Source: Chloroflexota bacterium
Lineage (GTDB): Bacteria; Chloroflexota; Dehalococcoidia; SM23-28-2; RBG-16-64-32
DNA: 6,287 nt
NCBI GenBank assembly: GCA_022560365.1
Contig: JADFTG010000073.1
Location: 1-6,287, forward strand
Direction of reading: 5' to 3'
Under the pieces are notes generated by a model. The model was not told where the DNA came from, searched no databases, and saw nothing but the letters and a program-made list of their open reading frames with translations. Made by a program: the position numbers and the translations under genes. Position 1 is the first letter of the stretch. Every line of letters starts with the position of its first letter. Below are positions 1 to 5,030 of the stretch, one piece after another.

Positions 1-33
1 TGCCTTGGCCAGGTAGCGTTCGGCCTCGGTCAC
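1..33 (-). CDS. Start of an unidentified downstream gene (partial, window edge)
   Basis: A GTG codon (complement of 31-33) overlaps the TGA stop of the DUF255 gene as GTGA, the classic four-base overlap of translationally coupled genes. From it an open frame runs to the window edge, giving MTEAERYLAKA for its 11 visible codons. That reads as the beginning of an amphipathic helix but is far too short to assign to a family. The sequence just upstream carries only a weak purine match (gagctgccgga), so initiation would depend on ribosomes finishing the DUF255 gene. The call rests on the overlap geometry alone. A chance open stretch of 11 codons is common in high-GC DNA, so this is tentative. Confidence 0.4.
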   Translation of the reverse strand, partial: MTEAERYLAKA

Positions 34-1817
34 TCCGGCAGCTCGATGACGCGCGGACCGGACTGCATGGCGGCAACGGTCTCGGCCAGCCGAACGGCAT
101 CGGTGACGGGCGGCGAGCACATCGTGCCGGCACAAGCGTAGGCCGCCGGCGACGGCTGGGCGGGAAGGCCGAGGGCCGCCAGCCGCTCTGCATCGCGCAC
201 TGGGTCGAGCACTTGCACAACGCGCGCGGGAACATCGAGCCGAAGCGCCGCGCCGAGCAGCTCATCGTCCGCGCCGACGATGTTCACTTCGGCTGGTGGA
301 TTGAGGAGGATATCGACCTGCCGGCCATACGCAGCCGCGAAGTGGCCCATCTGGCCATACGTCCCAGCGAACGCCTCAAGCGTCGTCCGGCCGAGCGTCT
401 GCCAGCGCTCATCTCGCGTCAGGTGGTGGAGGCGAAGGAGCACATCCGCGACACAGGCGTTGTCCTGGAGCGACTTCTGGCGGTTCTTGAGGCGGCCCGT
501 CGCGTCGCCATCGTCCCAGACGTCGAAGAAGCCGCCTCCGTCCGCGTCGCCGAACCGCTCGCCGATGAGATCCGCCAGCGCGACGGCATCGTCGAAGTAC
601 GCAGAGTCGCCGGTCACCTCGTGAGCGTCCAGCAGCGCGCGGGCGGTGAACGCCTGGTCCGTGAGGAGGCCAGGTACCTGCGCCTCGCCGTCTTGAGGGC
701 GGAAGCGGTGCATGACGCCATCGCGCCGCAGCTCGTCGAGCAGAAAACGCAGTGCGGTGATCGCCTCGTCTCGCAGCTCGCGCTTATCCAGCGTCCACGA
801 AGCTTCGAGAAACGCCGAGATCATCATCGCGTTCCAGCTCGTGTAGCAGGTCGGATCGATGTAGGGCTCATCACGGCCTTCGCGGTCCGCCTTCGGAAGC
901 TTGTAGAACTCCTCGTCGGCGTCCTGCGAGCCGTAGAAGTAACCGTGCGCCTTGTCGCGCAGCTTCCAGCGAACGTACTCGATGACGCCGTTCGCCGTCG
1001 TCGCGTGCTCGGGCGTGTTGGTGGTCCGGTAGAGAGTCAAGAGGTTGTGTAGAAGGCCAGCGTTGTCTTCGAGCATCTTCTCGTAGTGCGGGACGGCCCA
1101 GTCTCGGTTCGTTGCGTAACGGAAGAAGCCACCCCATTCGTGGTCGTAGACCTCGGCCGCGGCCATCGACTCCAGCGTCCTGCGCGCCATGTGCAGGACG
1201 TCCGGGTCGCGCGTCTTACGGTGCGCGTACAGCAGGAGGTCAAGCGCATCGCTGTGCGGGAACTTGGGCGCGTCGCCGAAGCCGCCGTGGACCGGATCGT
1301 ACTGACCGGAGATGCTGGCCACGATCCGATCGTAAGCCTCCTGCGAGACCTCACCCCGGCCGCCGGACTGGGCCTCGTCCTGCTTGCCGCGCAACTCTTC
1401 TGTCTTGCCCTTGACTTCGTCGCGGTTGCTGACGAAGTAGACGTAGACCTTTGGCAGCACTTCCAGCATCTGATCCGGCGGTATGTAAGTGCCGCCGGCC
1501 AGGATCTCACCCTCCGGCGTAAGAAAGGCCGTCGTCGGCCAGCCACCGAGGTTGTAGCGGGCGTTGATGTCCGGCCGCTGATCGTTGTCGACGCGCACCG
1601 GGATGTAGTGCTCGTTGACGTAGCTGATCACGCCTTCGTTCGAGTACGAGGTCTCGTCCATGACGTGGCACCAGTGGCACCAGACGGCGGAAAGCGAGAG
1701 CAGCAACGGCTTGCCGGCGTCGAGCGCCTCGCGGAAGGCCTCGTCGCCCCATTCGCGCCAGTTGATCTCGCCGGCGCGGTTCGCGCGAGGCGAGAAGTGG
1801 AACTTCGTACTGCCCAT
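30..1817 (-). CDS. DUF255 thioredoxin-fold / six-hairpin glycosidase-like protein (YyaL/SPATA20 family), short form
   Basis: The protein has 595 residues. Residues 20-125 form a thioredoxin-like domain with the family signature WCHWCHVM at 46-53 (CxxC cysteines 47 and 50) and a GGWPTTAFLTP segment at 91-101. Residues 160-500 match the alpha/alpha-barrel part of the family: GGFGDAPKFP (178-187), VYDHEWGGFFRY (223-234), VPHYEKMLEDNAGLL (242-256), QDADEE (298-303) and YTSWNAMM (325-332). A C-terminal cysteine pair (562, 567) corresponds to the C-x4-C seen near the end of relatives. No signal peptide or membrane segment is visible, so it is probably cytoplasmic. Family function is unsettled; thiol redox or sugar binding has been suggested. 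It is about 90 residues shorter than typical members such as B. subtilis YyaL, mostly between QDADEE and TSWNAMM. The ATG is supported by GAGGAGG at 1822-1828, four bases upstream. It lies 91 bp after the rhodanese gene. Confidence 0.93.
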   Translation of the reverse strand: MGSTKFHFSPRANRAGEINWREWGDEAFREALDAGKPLLLSLSAVWCHWCHVMDETSYSNEGVISYVNEHYIPVRVDNDQRPDINARYNLGGWPTTAFLTPEGEILAGGTYIPPDQMLEVLPKVYVYFVSNRDEVKGKTEELRGKQDEAQSGGRGEVSQEAYDRIVASISGQYDPVHGGFGDAPKFPHSDALDLLLYAHRKTRDPDVLHMARRTLESMAAAEVYDHEWGGFFRYATNRDWAVPHYEKMLEDNAGLLHNLLTLYRTTNTPEHATTANGVIEYVRWKLRDKAHGYFYGSQDADEEFYKLPKADREGRDEPYIDPTCYTSWNAMMISAFLEASWTLDKRELRDEAITALRFLLDELRRDGVMHRFRPQDGEAQVPGLLTDQAFTARALLDAHEVTGDSAYFDDAVALADLIGERFGDADGGGFFDVWDDGDATGRLKNRQKSLQDNACVADVLLRLHHLTRDERWQTLGRTTLEAFAGTYGQMGHFAAAYGRQVDILLNPPAEVNIVGADDELLGAALRLDVPARVVQVLDPVRDAERLAALGLPAQPSPAAYACAGTMCSPPVTDAVRLAETVAAMQSGPRVIELPE

Positions 1818-1908
1818 GCGGCCTCCTCAGGGATTGGGGCGGACTATTCCAGCATACCGTAAGCCGTCGAGAATCGAAGGCCGCGCGCGAAAGGCAAAGT
1901 CGGGCCGG

Positions 1909-2298
1909 TCAGGAGACCTCTTCGACCGGTGCGCCCGCTTCTAACCAGCCTTTGAACCCGGGCTCCAGGTGAGCTACGTTGCTATACCCCATCTCCGTCA
2001 GCGCCAAGGCCGCGAGCGCCGAGCGGCCGCCCGAGGCACAGTGGAGGACTAACCGCCGGTCCTGCTGGAAGCAGTCCTTGTAGTACGGTAGCGTCGGATC
2101 GGCTGCGAACTCAAGCATCCCGCGCGACACGTGGACGGAACCAGGGATCACGCCGTTCTGAACGCGCTCCTCTTGATCGCGGACGTCGATAAGTACGGCG
2201 TCGCCGCCGGCCAACTCCTGCCTGACCTGATCGACGCTGAGGTTCTCGATCTCACGCTTCGCCGCAGAGACCAGATCTAGTGCCTTCCTGGTTGTCAC
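1909..2298 (-). CDS. Single-domain rhodanese-like sulfurtransferase
   Basis: From the GTG start the product is 129 residues, the usual size of a single rhodanese domain. It begins with a helical lead (KALDLVSAAKREIENL), continues with AVLIDVRDQEE (34-44) and the GVIPGSVHV strand-turn (49-57), and carries the active-site loop CASGGRS at 87-93, with Cys87 as the expected persulfide-carrying nucleophile and Arg92 in place. The C-terminal GFKGWLEAGAPVE (114-126) is characteristic of the family. The intact six-residue loop starting at Cys suggests a sulfur transferase rather than a Cdc25-like phosphatase or an inactive domain. The physiological acceptor cannot be told. The frame is open up to a TTG at 2343, which would add 15 residues and overlap the metF stop, but only the GTG at 2298 has a ribosome-binding site. 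It follows metF by 41 bp and is probably cotranscribed with it. Confidence 0.92.
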   Translation of the reverse strand: MTTRKALDLVSAAKREIENLSVDQVRQELAGGDAVLIDVRDQEERVQNGVIPGSVHVSRGMLEFAADPTLPYYKDCFQQDRRLVLHCASGGRSALAALALTEMGYSNVAHLEPGFKGWLEAGAPVEEVS

Positions 2299-2303
2299 GC
2301 GTG

Positions 2304-2310
2304 CCTCCTT
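2304..2310 (-). promoter_or_regulatory. Shine-Dalgarno site fixing the rhodanese GTG start
   Basis: The minus strand reads AAGGAGG here, a near-perfect anti-16S match, five bases before the GTG at 2296-2298. The alternative upstream start, TTG at 2341-2343, is preceded by gagctagtcgccgg, which has no Shine-Dalgarno sequence. The 15 extra residues of the longer reading also do not belong to the rhodanese fold. This site therefore decides the start. Confidence 0.85.
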
Positions 2311-2339
2311 GGAGCAGTCTGGAACGATCGAACTCTCGT

Positions 2340-3263
2340 TCAACCGGCGACTAGCTCAGCGATAATATCATACCGCCCGAACGAGGGCACGATGTAGGCG
2401 CCGGCGGCCCGTTCCTTGACGAGCGCCAGAAGGTCGCGCGCCATCGCCTGCCCTTCTTTGGGGCCGTTGACGTCCCCGGCGCGGCGCATACGCTCCCGGA
2501 CGTGGTCCGGGAGGTTCATGCCGGGGACTTCGGCGTGCAGGAATTCGGCGTGGCGGCTGTTGTGCAGGGGCAGGACGCCGATCATGATCGGGCGCTTGAA
2601 CTTCGCGGTCTGGTCCAGGAAGCGCTCCAGCACCTTTTCGTCGAATACGTTCTGCGTGACGAAGAAGTGACAGCCGGCCTCGACCTTGCGGCGCATCAGC
2701 CGCACTTCTGTCTCCAGAGGATCGGCGTTGAGGTTGGCGGAGGCGCCGATGAAGAAGTCCGCCTTGCCAGCGATCGATTTCTCGGCAAAGTCGACACCGT
2801 CGTTAGCGAGCTTGAGGAAGCGTATGAGGCCAACGGCGCTCACGTCCCAGACGCCGACGATGTCCGTGTAGCCGCCGAGCGACGGCGGGTCGCCTCGCAG
2901 GCAGAGGATGTTGCGGATGCCGAGCGCGTGCGCTCCGATCATGTCGGAGTGGATGGCGAGCGCGTTGCGGTCGCGGGTGGTGTAGTGCATGACGATGTCG
3001 ACGCCCAGCTCCTGCTTGAGGAGGACGGACATCGCCAGCGGCGACATGCGCACCTTGGCTGTCGGGCTGTCGCCGACGTTGATGGCGTCGATACCGGCAT
3101 CCCGCAGCAGGCGCGCGCCTGCCAGCGCCTTCTGCGGCTTGATGCCGTGCGGCGGGTCGACTTCGACGGACATCACGAAGCACCCGGATTCGATCTTCTC
3201 CCGGAAAGGAGACGCGACGGCGGGCGCAGCAGCGCCGACACCATCCTGCGGCGTGTCTGACAT
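2340..3263 (-). CDS. metF: Methylenetetrahydrofolate reductase (stand-alone, YitJ C-terminal type)
   Basis: The 307-residue product is a TIM-barrel flavoenzyme that reduces 5,10-methylene-THF to 5-methyl-THF, the methyl donor for methionine synthesis or, in anaerobes, the methyl branch of acetyl-CoA metabolism. SVEVDPP (32-38) contains Glu34, the expected equivalent of the catalytic Glu28 of E. coli MetF. LRGDPP (122-127) contains Asp125, matching flavin-contacting Asp120. VTQNVFD (202-208) contains the conserved folate-site Gln204. IRNIL, IGVLPL and the C-terminal PSFGRYDI are also typical. The sequence resembles the C-terminal MTHFR half of YitJ-like homocysteine methyltransferase/MTHFR fusions rather than E. 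coli MetF, but no methyltransferase domain is attached. The first 18 residues are an Ala-rich lead with no family match. The ATG at 3263 lacks a clear Shine-Dalgarno sequence (gctaagctaaccccgat precedes it). The next Met, residue 31, would cut into the first barrel strand, so the long start is kept. It follows the EVE gene by 36 bp. Confidence 0.92.
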   Translation of the reverse strand: MSDTPQDGVGAAAPAVASPFREKIESGCFVMSVEVDPPHGIKPQKALAGARLLRDAGIDAINVGDSPTAKVRMSPLAMSVLLKQELGVDIVMHYTTRDRNALAIHSDMIGAHALGIRNILCLRGDPPSLGGYTDIVGVWDVSAVGLIRFLKLANDGVDFAEKSIAGKADFFIGASANLNADPLETEVRLMRRKVEAGCHFFVTQNVFDEKVLERFLDQTAKFKRPIMIGVLPLHNSRHAEFLHAEVPGMNLPDHVRERMRRAGDVNGPKEGQAMARDLLALVKERAAGAYIVPSFGRYDIIAELVAG

Positions 3264-3299
3264 ATCGGGGTTAGCTTAGCGGAACTGGATTCGCGGGCG

Positions 3300-3749
3300 C
3301 TAGGCCTTGACCTTCACAACCTCTTGCATGAGGCCTTCGATCATCTTGTAGTCGTCCTCCGGGATCTTGTGCAGGTTGCCCTGGAAGGCGAGGCGCCAGT
3401 GCTCCGGCGGCCACTTCTTCACGTACTCCATCGTCGGGCCGATCTCGCGCACGTCGAGGTACTGCTCCGGCGTGAGGACGGTGATCTTCTTGATCTTGAC
3501 GCGCCAGGGGTAGTCTTCTTTCGGCTTCACGCTGCGGAAGACCTTCTCGTGGTCCTCGTAGTAGTCAGACGTGACCTCGGCGATGCCGCCGAACTTCATG
3601 ATCTTCGTGAGGTAGAAGATGAGGTGGTCGCCGGGATTCATGCCGGAAACCTCGGCGCGGCGCGTGCTCTTGAAGCCGAACATGTCCCAGCCTCGATCTT
3701 CGGCGATGCGCATGTTCTCTTCGGAGCCAACTACGATCCAGTAGGTCAT
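3300..3749 (-). CDS. EVE-domain protein (PUA-like fold)
   Basis: The 149-residue product is almost entirely one EVE domain, the usual size for stand-alone members. Visible hallmarks are the N-terminal YWIVVGSEEN (3-12), GMNPGDHLIFYL (36-47) with the GD turn and aromatic strand, and FGGIAEVTSDYYED (53-66). EVE domains are PUA-superfamily folds thought to bind modified bases in RNA or DNA; some stand-alone bacterial members are linked to tRNA modification and others, as fusions, to restriction of modified DNA. Nothing here (no nuclease, no McrB-like ATPase) points to defence, so an RNA-related housekeeping role is the more cautious inference. The ATG has GGAGGTG at 3754-3760, four bases upstream. 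It lies directly downstream of the Fe-S gene terminator and could begin a new transcription unit that includes metF. Confidence 0.9.
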   Translation of the reverse strand: MTYWIVVGSEENMRIAEDRGWDMFGFKSTRRAEVSGMNPGDHLIFYLTKIMKFGGIAEVTSDYYEDHEKVFRSVKPKEDYPWRVKIKKITVLTPEQYLDVREIGPTMEYVKKWPPEHWRLAFQGNLHKIPEDDYKMIEGLMQEVVKVKA

Positions 3750-3767
3750 GGGGCACCTCCGCGGGAC

Positions 3768-3773
3768 ATTATA
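3768..3773 (-). promoter_or_regulatory. Candidate -10 element for the EVE gene
   Basis: The minus strand reads TATAAT, an exact -10 consensus, between the Fe-S gene terminator and the EVE start. A start site 6-7 bases downstream would fall at about 3760, at the edge of the Shine-Dalgarno sequence, giving a leader of only about 11 bases. At the 17-bp spacing the -35 position reads GCTCCG, inside the terminator stem, so there is no recognisable -35 box and no extended -10 TGn. The placement after a terminator supports a promoter, and the missing -35 argues against it. Confidence 0.35.
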
Positions 3774-3780
3774 GCCGGGT

Positions 3781-3813
3781 AAACGAAACCCGGAGCCTGG
3801 GTGGCTCCGGGTT
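3781..3813 (-). terminator. Rho-independent terminator of the HesB/IscA-type gene
   Basis: A perfect 11-bp stem (AACCCGGAGCC pairing with GGCTCCGGGTT, 3787-3797 with 3803-3813) encloses a five-base loop. On the minus strand it is followed by TCGTTT, so the transcript ends ...GGGUUUCGUUU, a T-rich though interrupted tail. It begins 22 bp after the stop codon of the Fe-S protein gene. On the plus strand the tail is GTTCTTGTGT, also fairly T-rich, but there is no plus-strand gene to terminate. Confidence 0.75.
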
Positions 3814-3835
3814 CTTGTGTCGGATTCGGGTGGGC

Positions 3836-4198
3836 CTAGTGAGCGCAGGGTTTAGCTTTCCCGCCGCCCTCCGCGGTCTGGAAGGAGGTGCCGCAGGCGC
3901 AGGAGCTGGTCGCGTTCGGGTTCAAGATCGTGAAGCCGGCCTTCATCAGGTCGTCGACGTAGTCGATCTCGGCACCCTCGAGGAGCGGCACGCTATCCGG
4001 ATCGATCACCAGCTTCACGCCCGCGTTCTCGATGATCAGGTCGTCGTCCTCGATTTCTCGCGCGACCGCCATGCCGTACTGGTAGCCGGAGCAGCCGCCA
4101 CCAGCGACGAACACACGCAGGCCAGTGTCCTCGGGGAGGCCCTTTTCCTTGAACATTGCTTTCGCCTTCTCGGCGGCCTTTGCAGAGACGGTCATCAT
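3836..4198 (-). CDS. HesB/IscA/ErpA-type iron-sulfur cluster carrier
   Basis: The 120-residue product is an A-type Fe-S carrier. It has the three conserved cysteines: Cys36 in GGGCSGYQY (33-41), and Cys100 and Cys102 in SSCACGTSF (98-106), preceded by LNPNA (92-96). These ligate an Fe-S cluster or iron for delivery to apo-enzymes in the cytoplasm. The family usually ends soon after CGxSF; here it continues to a Gly/Lys-rich tail ending KPCAH, with an extra Cys118 and His120. No isc or suf genes are adjacent, which fits a free-standing ErpA-like role better than a dedicated assembly operon, but the subtype cannot be fixed. Two consecutive ATGs (4198, 4195) are available; TGAGGTG at 4204-4210 is five bases from the first. 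The gene has its own promoter and terminator and appears monocistronic. Confidence 0.94.
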   Translation of the reverse strand: MMTVSAKAAEKAKAMFKEKGLPEDTGLRVFVAGGGCSGYQYGMAVAREIEDDDLIIENAGVKLVIDPDSVPLLEGAEIDYVDDLMKAGFTILNPNATSSCACGTSFQTAEGGGKAKPCAH

Positions 4199-4237
4199 GG
4201 CTGCACCTCAGTCTTAAAGTAAGCGATCAGTTCTTAT

Positions 4238-4266
4238 ATTGTGACAAACGTGAGGCAGGCTGTCAA
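4238..4266 (-). promoter_or_regulatory. Sigma-70-type promoter of the HesB/IscA-type gene
   Basis: The minus strand carries a perfect -35 box TTGACA (4261-4266), a 17-bp spacer and the -10 box CACAAT (4238-4243), which matches four of six consensus bases including the key second A and final T. The predicted start near 4231 gives a leader of about 33 bases that contains the TGAGGTG ribosome-binding site. The stretch is locally AT-rich compared with its surroundings. The -35 box starts just four bases past the HAD gene stop codon, so it sits in true intergenic sequence. Confidence 0.65.
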
Positions 4267-4270
4267 CGCG

Positions 4271-4903
4271 CTATACGTCGAGGCCGATCGACCTCAAATC
4301 GGTGGCGAACTGCTCGTAACCGGTGAAGTGGAAGCCGTGCATGCCGATGTCGCTGGCGGCGGCGGCGTAGGCGCTCACGTCGTCGGTGAATACAGACGCT
4401 TCGGGCTCGGCGCCGGCCGCTTTGAGCGCGTGGTGGAAGATCGCCGGGTCGGGCTTGGCAACGCCGACGTCTCCCGAGCCGATGCGCACGTCGAAGATTG
4501 GAATGAGGTGAGGCATCTCAGCGCTGAGCCGCTCCTCCATGCCCGGGATCGTGTTGGAGATGATGCCGGTCGTATAGCCGGAGGACTGCAGGCGGCCGAC
4601 GAGCGCGACCATGTCCTCATCGAGCAGGCGCTCGGACGCTTGCCAGGCGTTCATAAAGTCTTCGACGGTGTCGGCAGACATCCGCTTCGCTGCCGCCGTG
4701 CGGATCGATTCGAACCACTCCTCGCGCGTACAGGCGCCGATCTGGAAGTCGCGGTAGGTGCTCTCGCGGTAGAGGCAGTCGAAGAGCGTGTGCTCGGGTA
4801 GTCCGAACTTCGCCTCGACGGCGGCGTGGTCGATGCCGTCCATGTGCGTCAGCATGACGCCACCGAAATCGAAGAACACTGCTTTGATAGTCATGGGCGT
4901 CAT
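4271..4903 (-). CDS. HAD-superfamily hydrolase, subfamily IA, YihX-like
   Basis: The 210-residue product shows all four HAD motifs: motif I VFFDFGGV (9-16) with nucleophile Asp12, motif II SNT (116-118), motif III Lys150 in GVAKPDPAIF (147-156), and motif IV FTDDVSAYAAAA (172-183) with Asp174/Asp175. A helical cap fits residues 20-95, as in subfamily IA. The usual second Asp of motif I (Asp+2) is Gly14. The same DxG type of motif occurs in YihX-like phosphatases, so it does not by itself mean loss of activity. Substrate unknown; a small sugar phosphate or nucleotide phosphatase is the general expectation. Starts at ATG 4903 and ATG 4894 are both possible and neither has a good Shine-Dalgarno sequence; the longer one is given. 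The gene lies 127 bp after nadE and ends just before the promoter of the Fe-S gene. Confidence 0.9.
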   Translation of the reverse strand: MTPMTIKAVFFDFGGVMLTHMDGIDHAAVEAKFGLPEHTLFDCLYRESTYRDFQIGACTREEWFESIRTAAAKRMSADTVEDFMNAWQASERLLDEDMVALVGRLQSSGYTTGIISNTIPGMEERLSAEMPHLIPIFDVRIGSGDVGVAKPDPAIFHHALKAAGAEPEASVFTDDVSAYAAAASDIGMHGFHFTGYEQFATDLRSIGLDV

Positions 4904-4937
4904 CTTAGCGGGCGTGGTGGAGTCACGCCAGCGTGGG

Positions 4938-5017
4938 CTGTCAACGGATTTGGAACGGACAATCGGATTCGATCTTGAGCCATGAATCCGTTTATCCGCT
5001 TCCTATTCCGTTAACGG
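4938..5017 (-). repeat. 80-bp imperfect inverted repeat between nadE and the HAD gene
   Basis: Arms 4938-4970 and 4984-5017 are complementary around a 13-base loop (4971-4983), with one unpaired base (4999). Over 4940-4970 I count 26 Watson-Crick pairs out of 31. The five exceptions are three T/T (4949/5006, 4951/5004, 4963/4991) and two C/A (4942/5013, 4960/4994) on the plus strand. On the minus strand the two C/A positions become G-U pairs, so the transcript of the local genes folds better than its complement. The inner seven pairs (CGGATTC/GAATCCG) are perfect. No T-run follows on either strand, so this is not a standard intrinsic terminator. It begins 14 bp after the nadE stop. Possible natures are a nadE 3' end stabiliser, a small structured RNA or a miniature repeat element. 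The minus strand is given because the transcript should come from there. Confidence 0.75.
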
Positions 5018-5019
5018 AA
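5006..5019. promoter_or_regulatory. Perfect 14-bp palindrome, possible operator
   Basis: TTCCGTTAACGGAA reads identically on both strands with no central gap. It lies 12 bp past the nadE stop codon and about 100 bp before the HAD start. Its left half is also the outer end of one arm of the larger inverted repeat, so the two structures are mutually exclusive in a folded strand. The form suits a dimeric repressor site, but no promoter with both boxes was found next to it, and no regulator gene is present to match it with. Confidence 0.35.
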
Positions 5020-5030
5020 ACGGCGTCTGG

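Noticed and set aside
213..1862. Long plus-strand open frames (213-1052 and 1086-1862) opposite the DUF255 gene
   Set aside because: They are antisense to a gene with clear family motifs, are rich in Arg, Val and Ala as expected of reverse-frame reading of high-GC DNA, and show no recognisable domain.
1840..1870. TATGCT on the minus strand as a -10 box for the DUF255 gene
   Set aside because: It matches four of six consensus bases, but nothing resembling TTGACA lies 16-18 bp upstream.
1905..1929. Small hairpin (CCGGTC/GACCGG) spanning the rhodanese stop codon
   Set aside because: The stem is only six pairs, lies mostly in coding sequence, and is followed by CCCGACTTTGCCTTT rather than a continuous T-run, so it is too weak to call a terminator.
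2502..3260. Plus-strand open frame of 252 codons opposite metF
   Set aside because: It lies wholly within a well supported gene on the other strand and reads as low-complexity Val/Asp/Arg-rich sequence without motifs.
3300..3749. EVE-domain gene as part of a defence system
   Set aside because: No McrBC-like ATPase, nuclease, methyltransferase or other defence gene is present in the window; neighbours are metabolic.
4276..4297. GAGG...CCTC inverted repeat near the end of the HAD gene as its terminator
   Set aside because: It is within coding sequence, has a short stem and no T-run after it.
4916..4944. TTGACA (4939-4944, minus strand) as the -35 box of a HAD gene promoter
   Set aside because: At 16-18 bp downstream the sequence is CTCCAC/TCCACC/CCACCA, which is not a usable -10 box. 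The hexamer is also part of the inverted repeat arm.
4938..5017. The inverted repeat as an integron attC site
   Set aside because: The outer ends show AAC...GTT, as attC does, but the flanking seven-base boxes (TGTCAAC and GTTAACG) break the RYYYAAC/GTTRRRY consensus. Pairing is almost continuous instead of box-spacer-box, and there is no cassette array or integrase.
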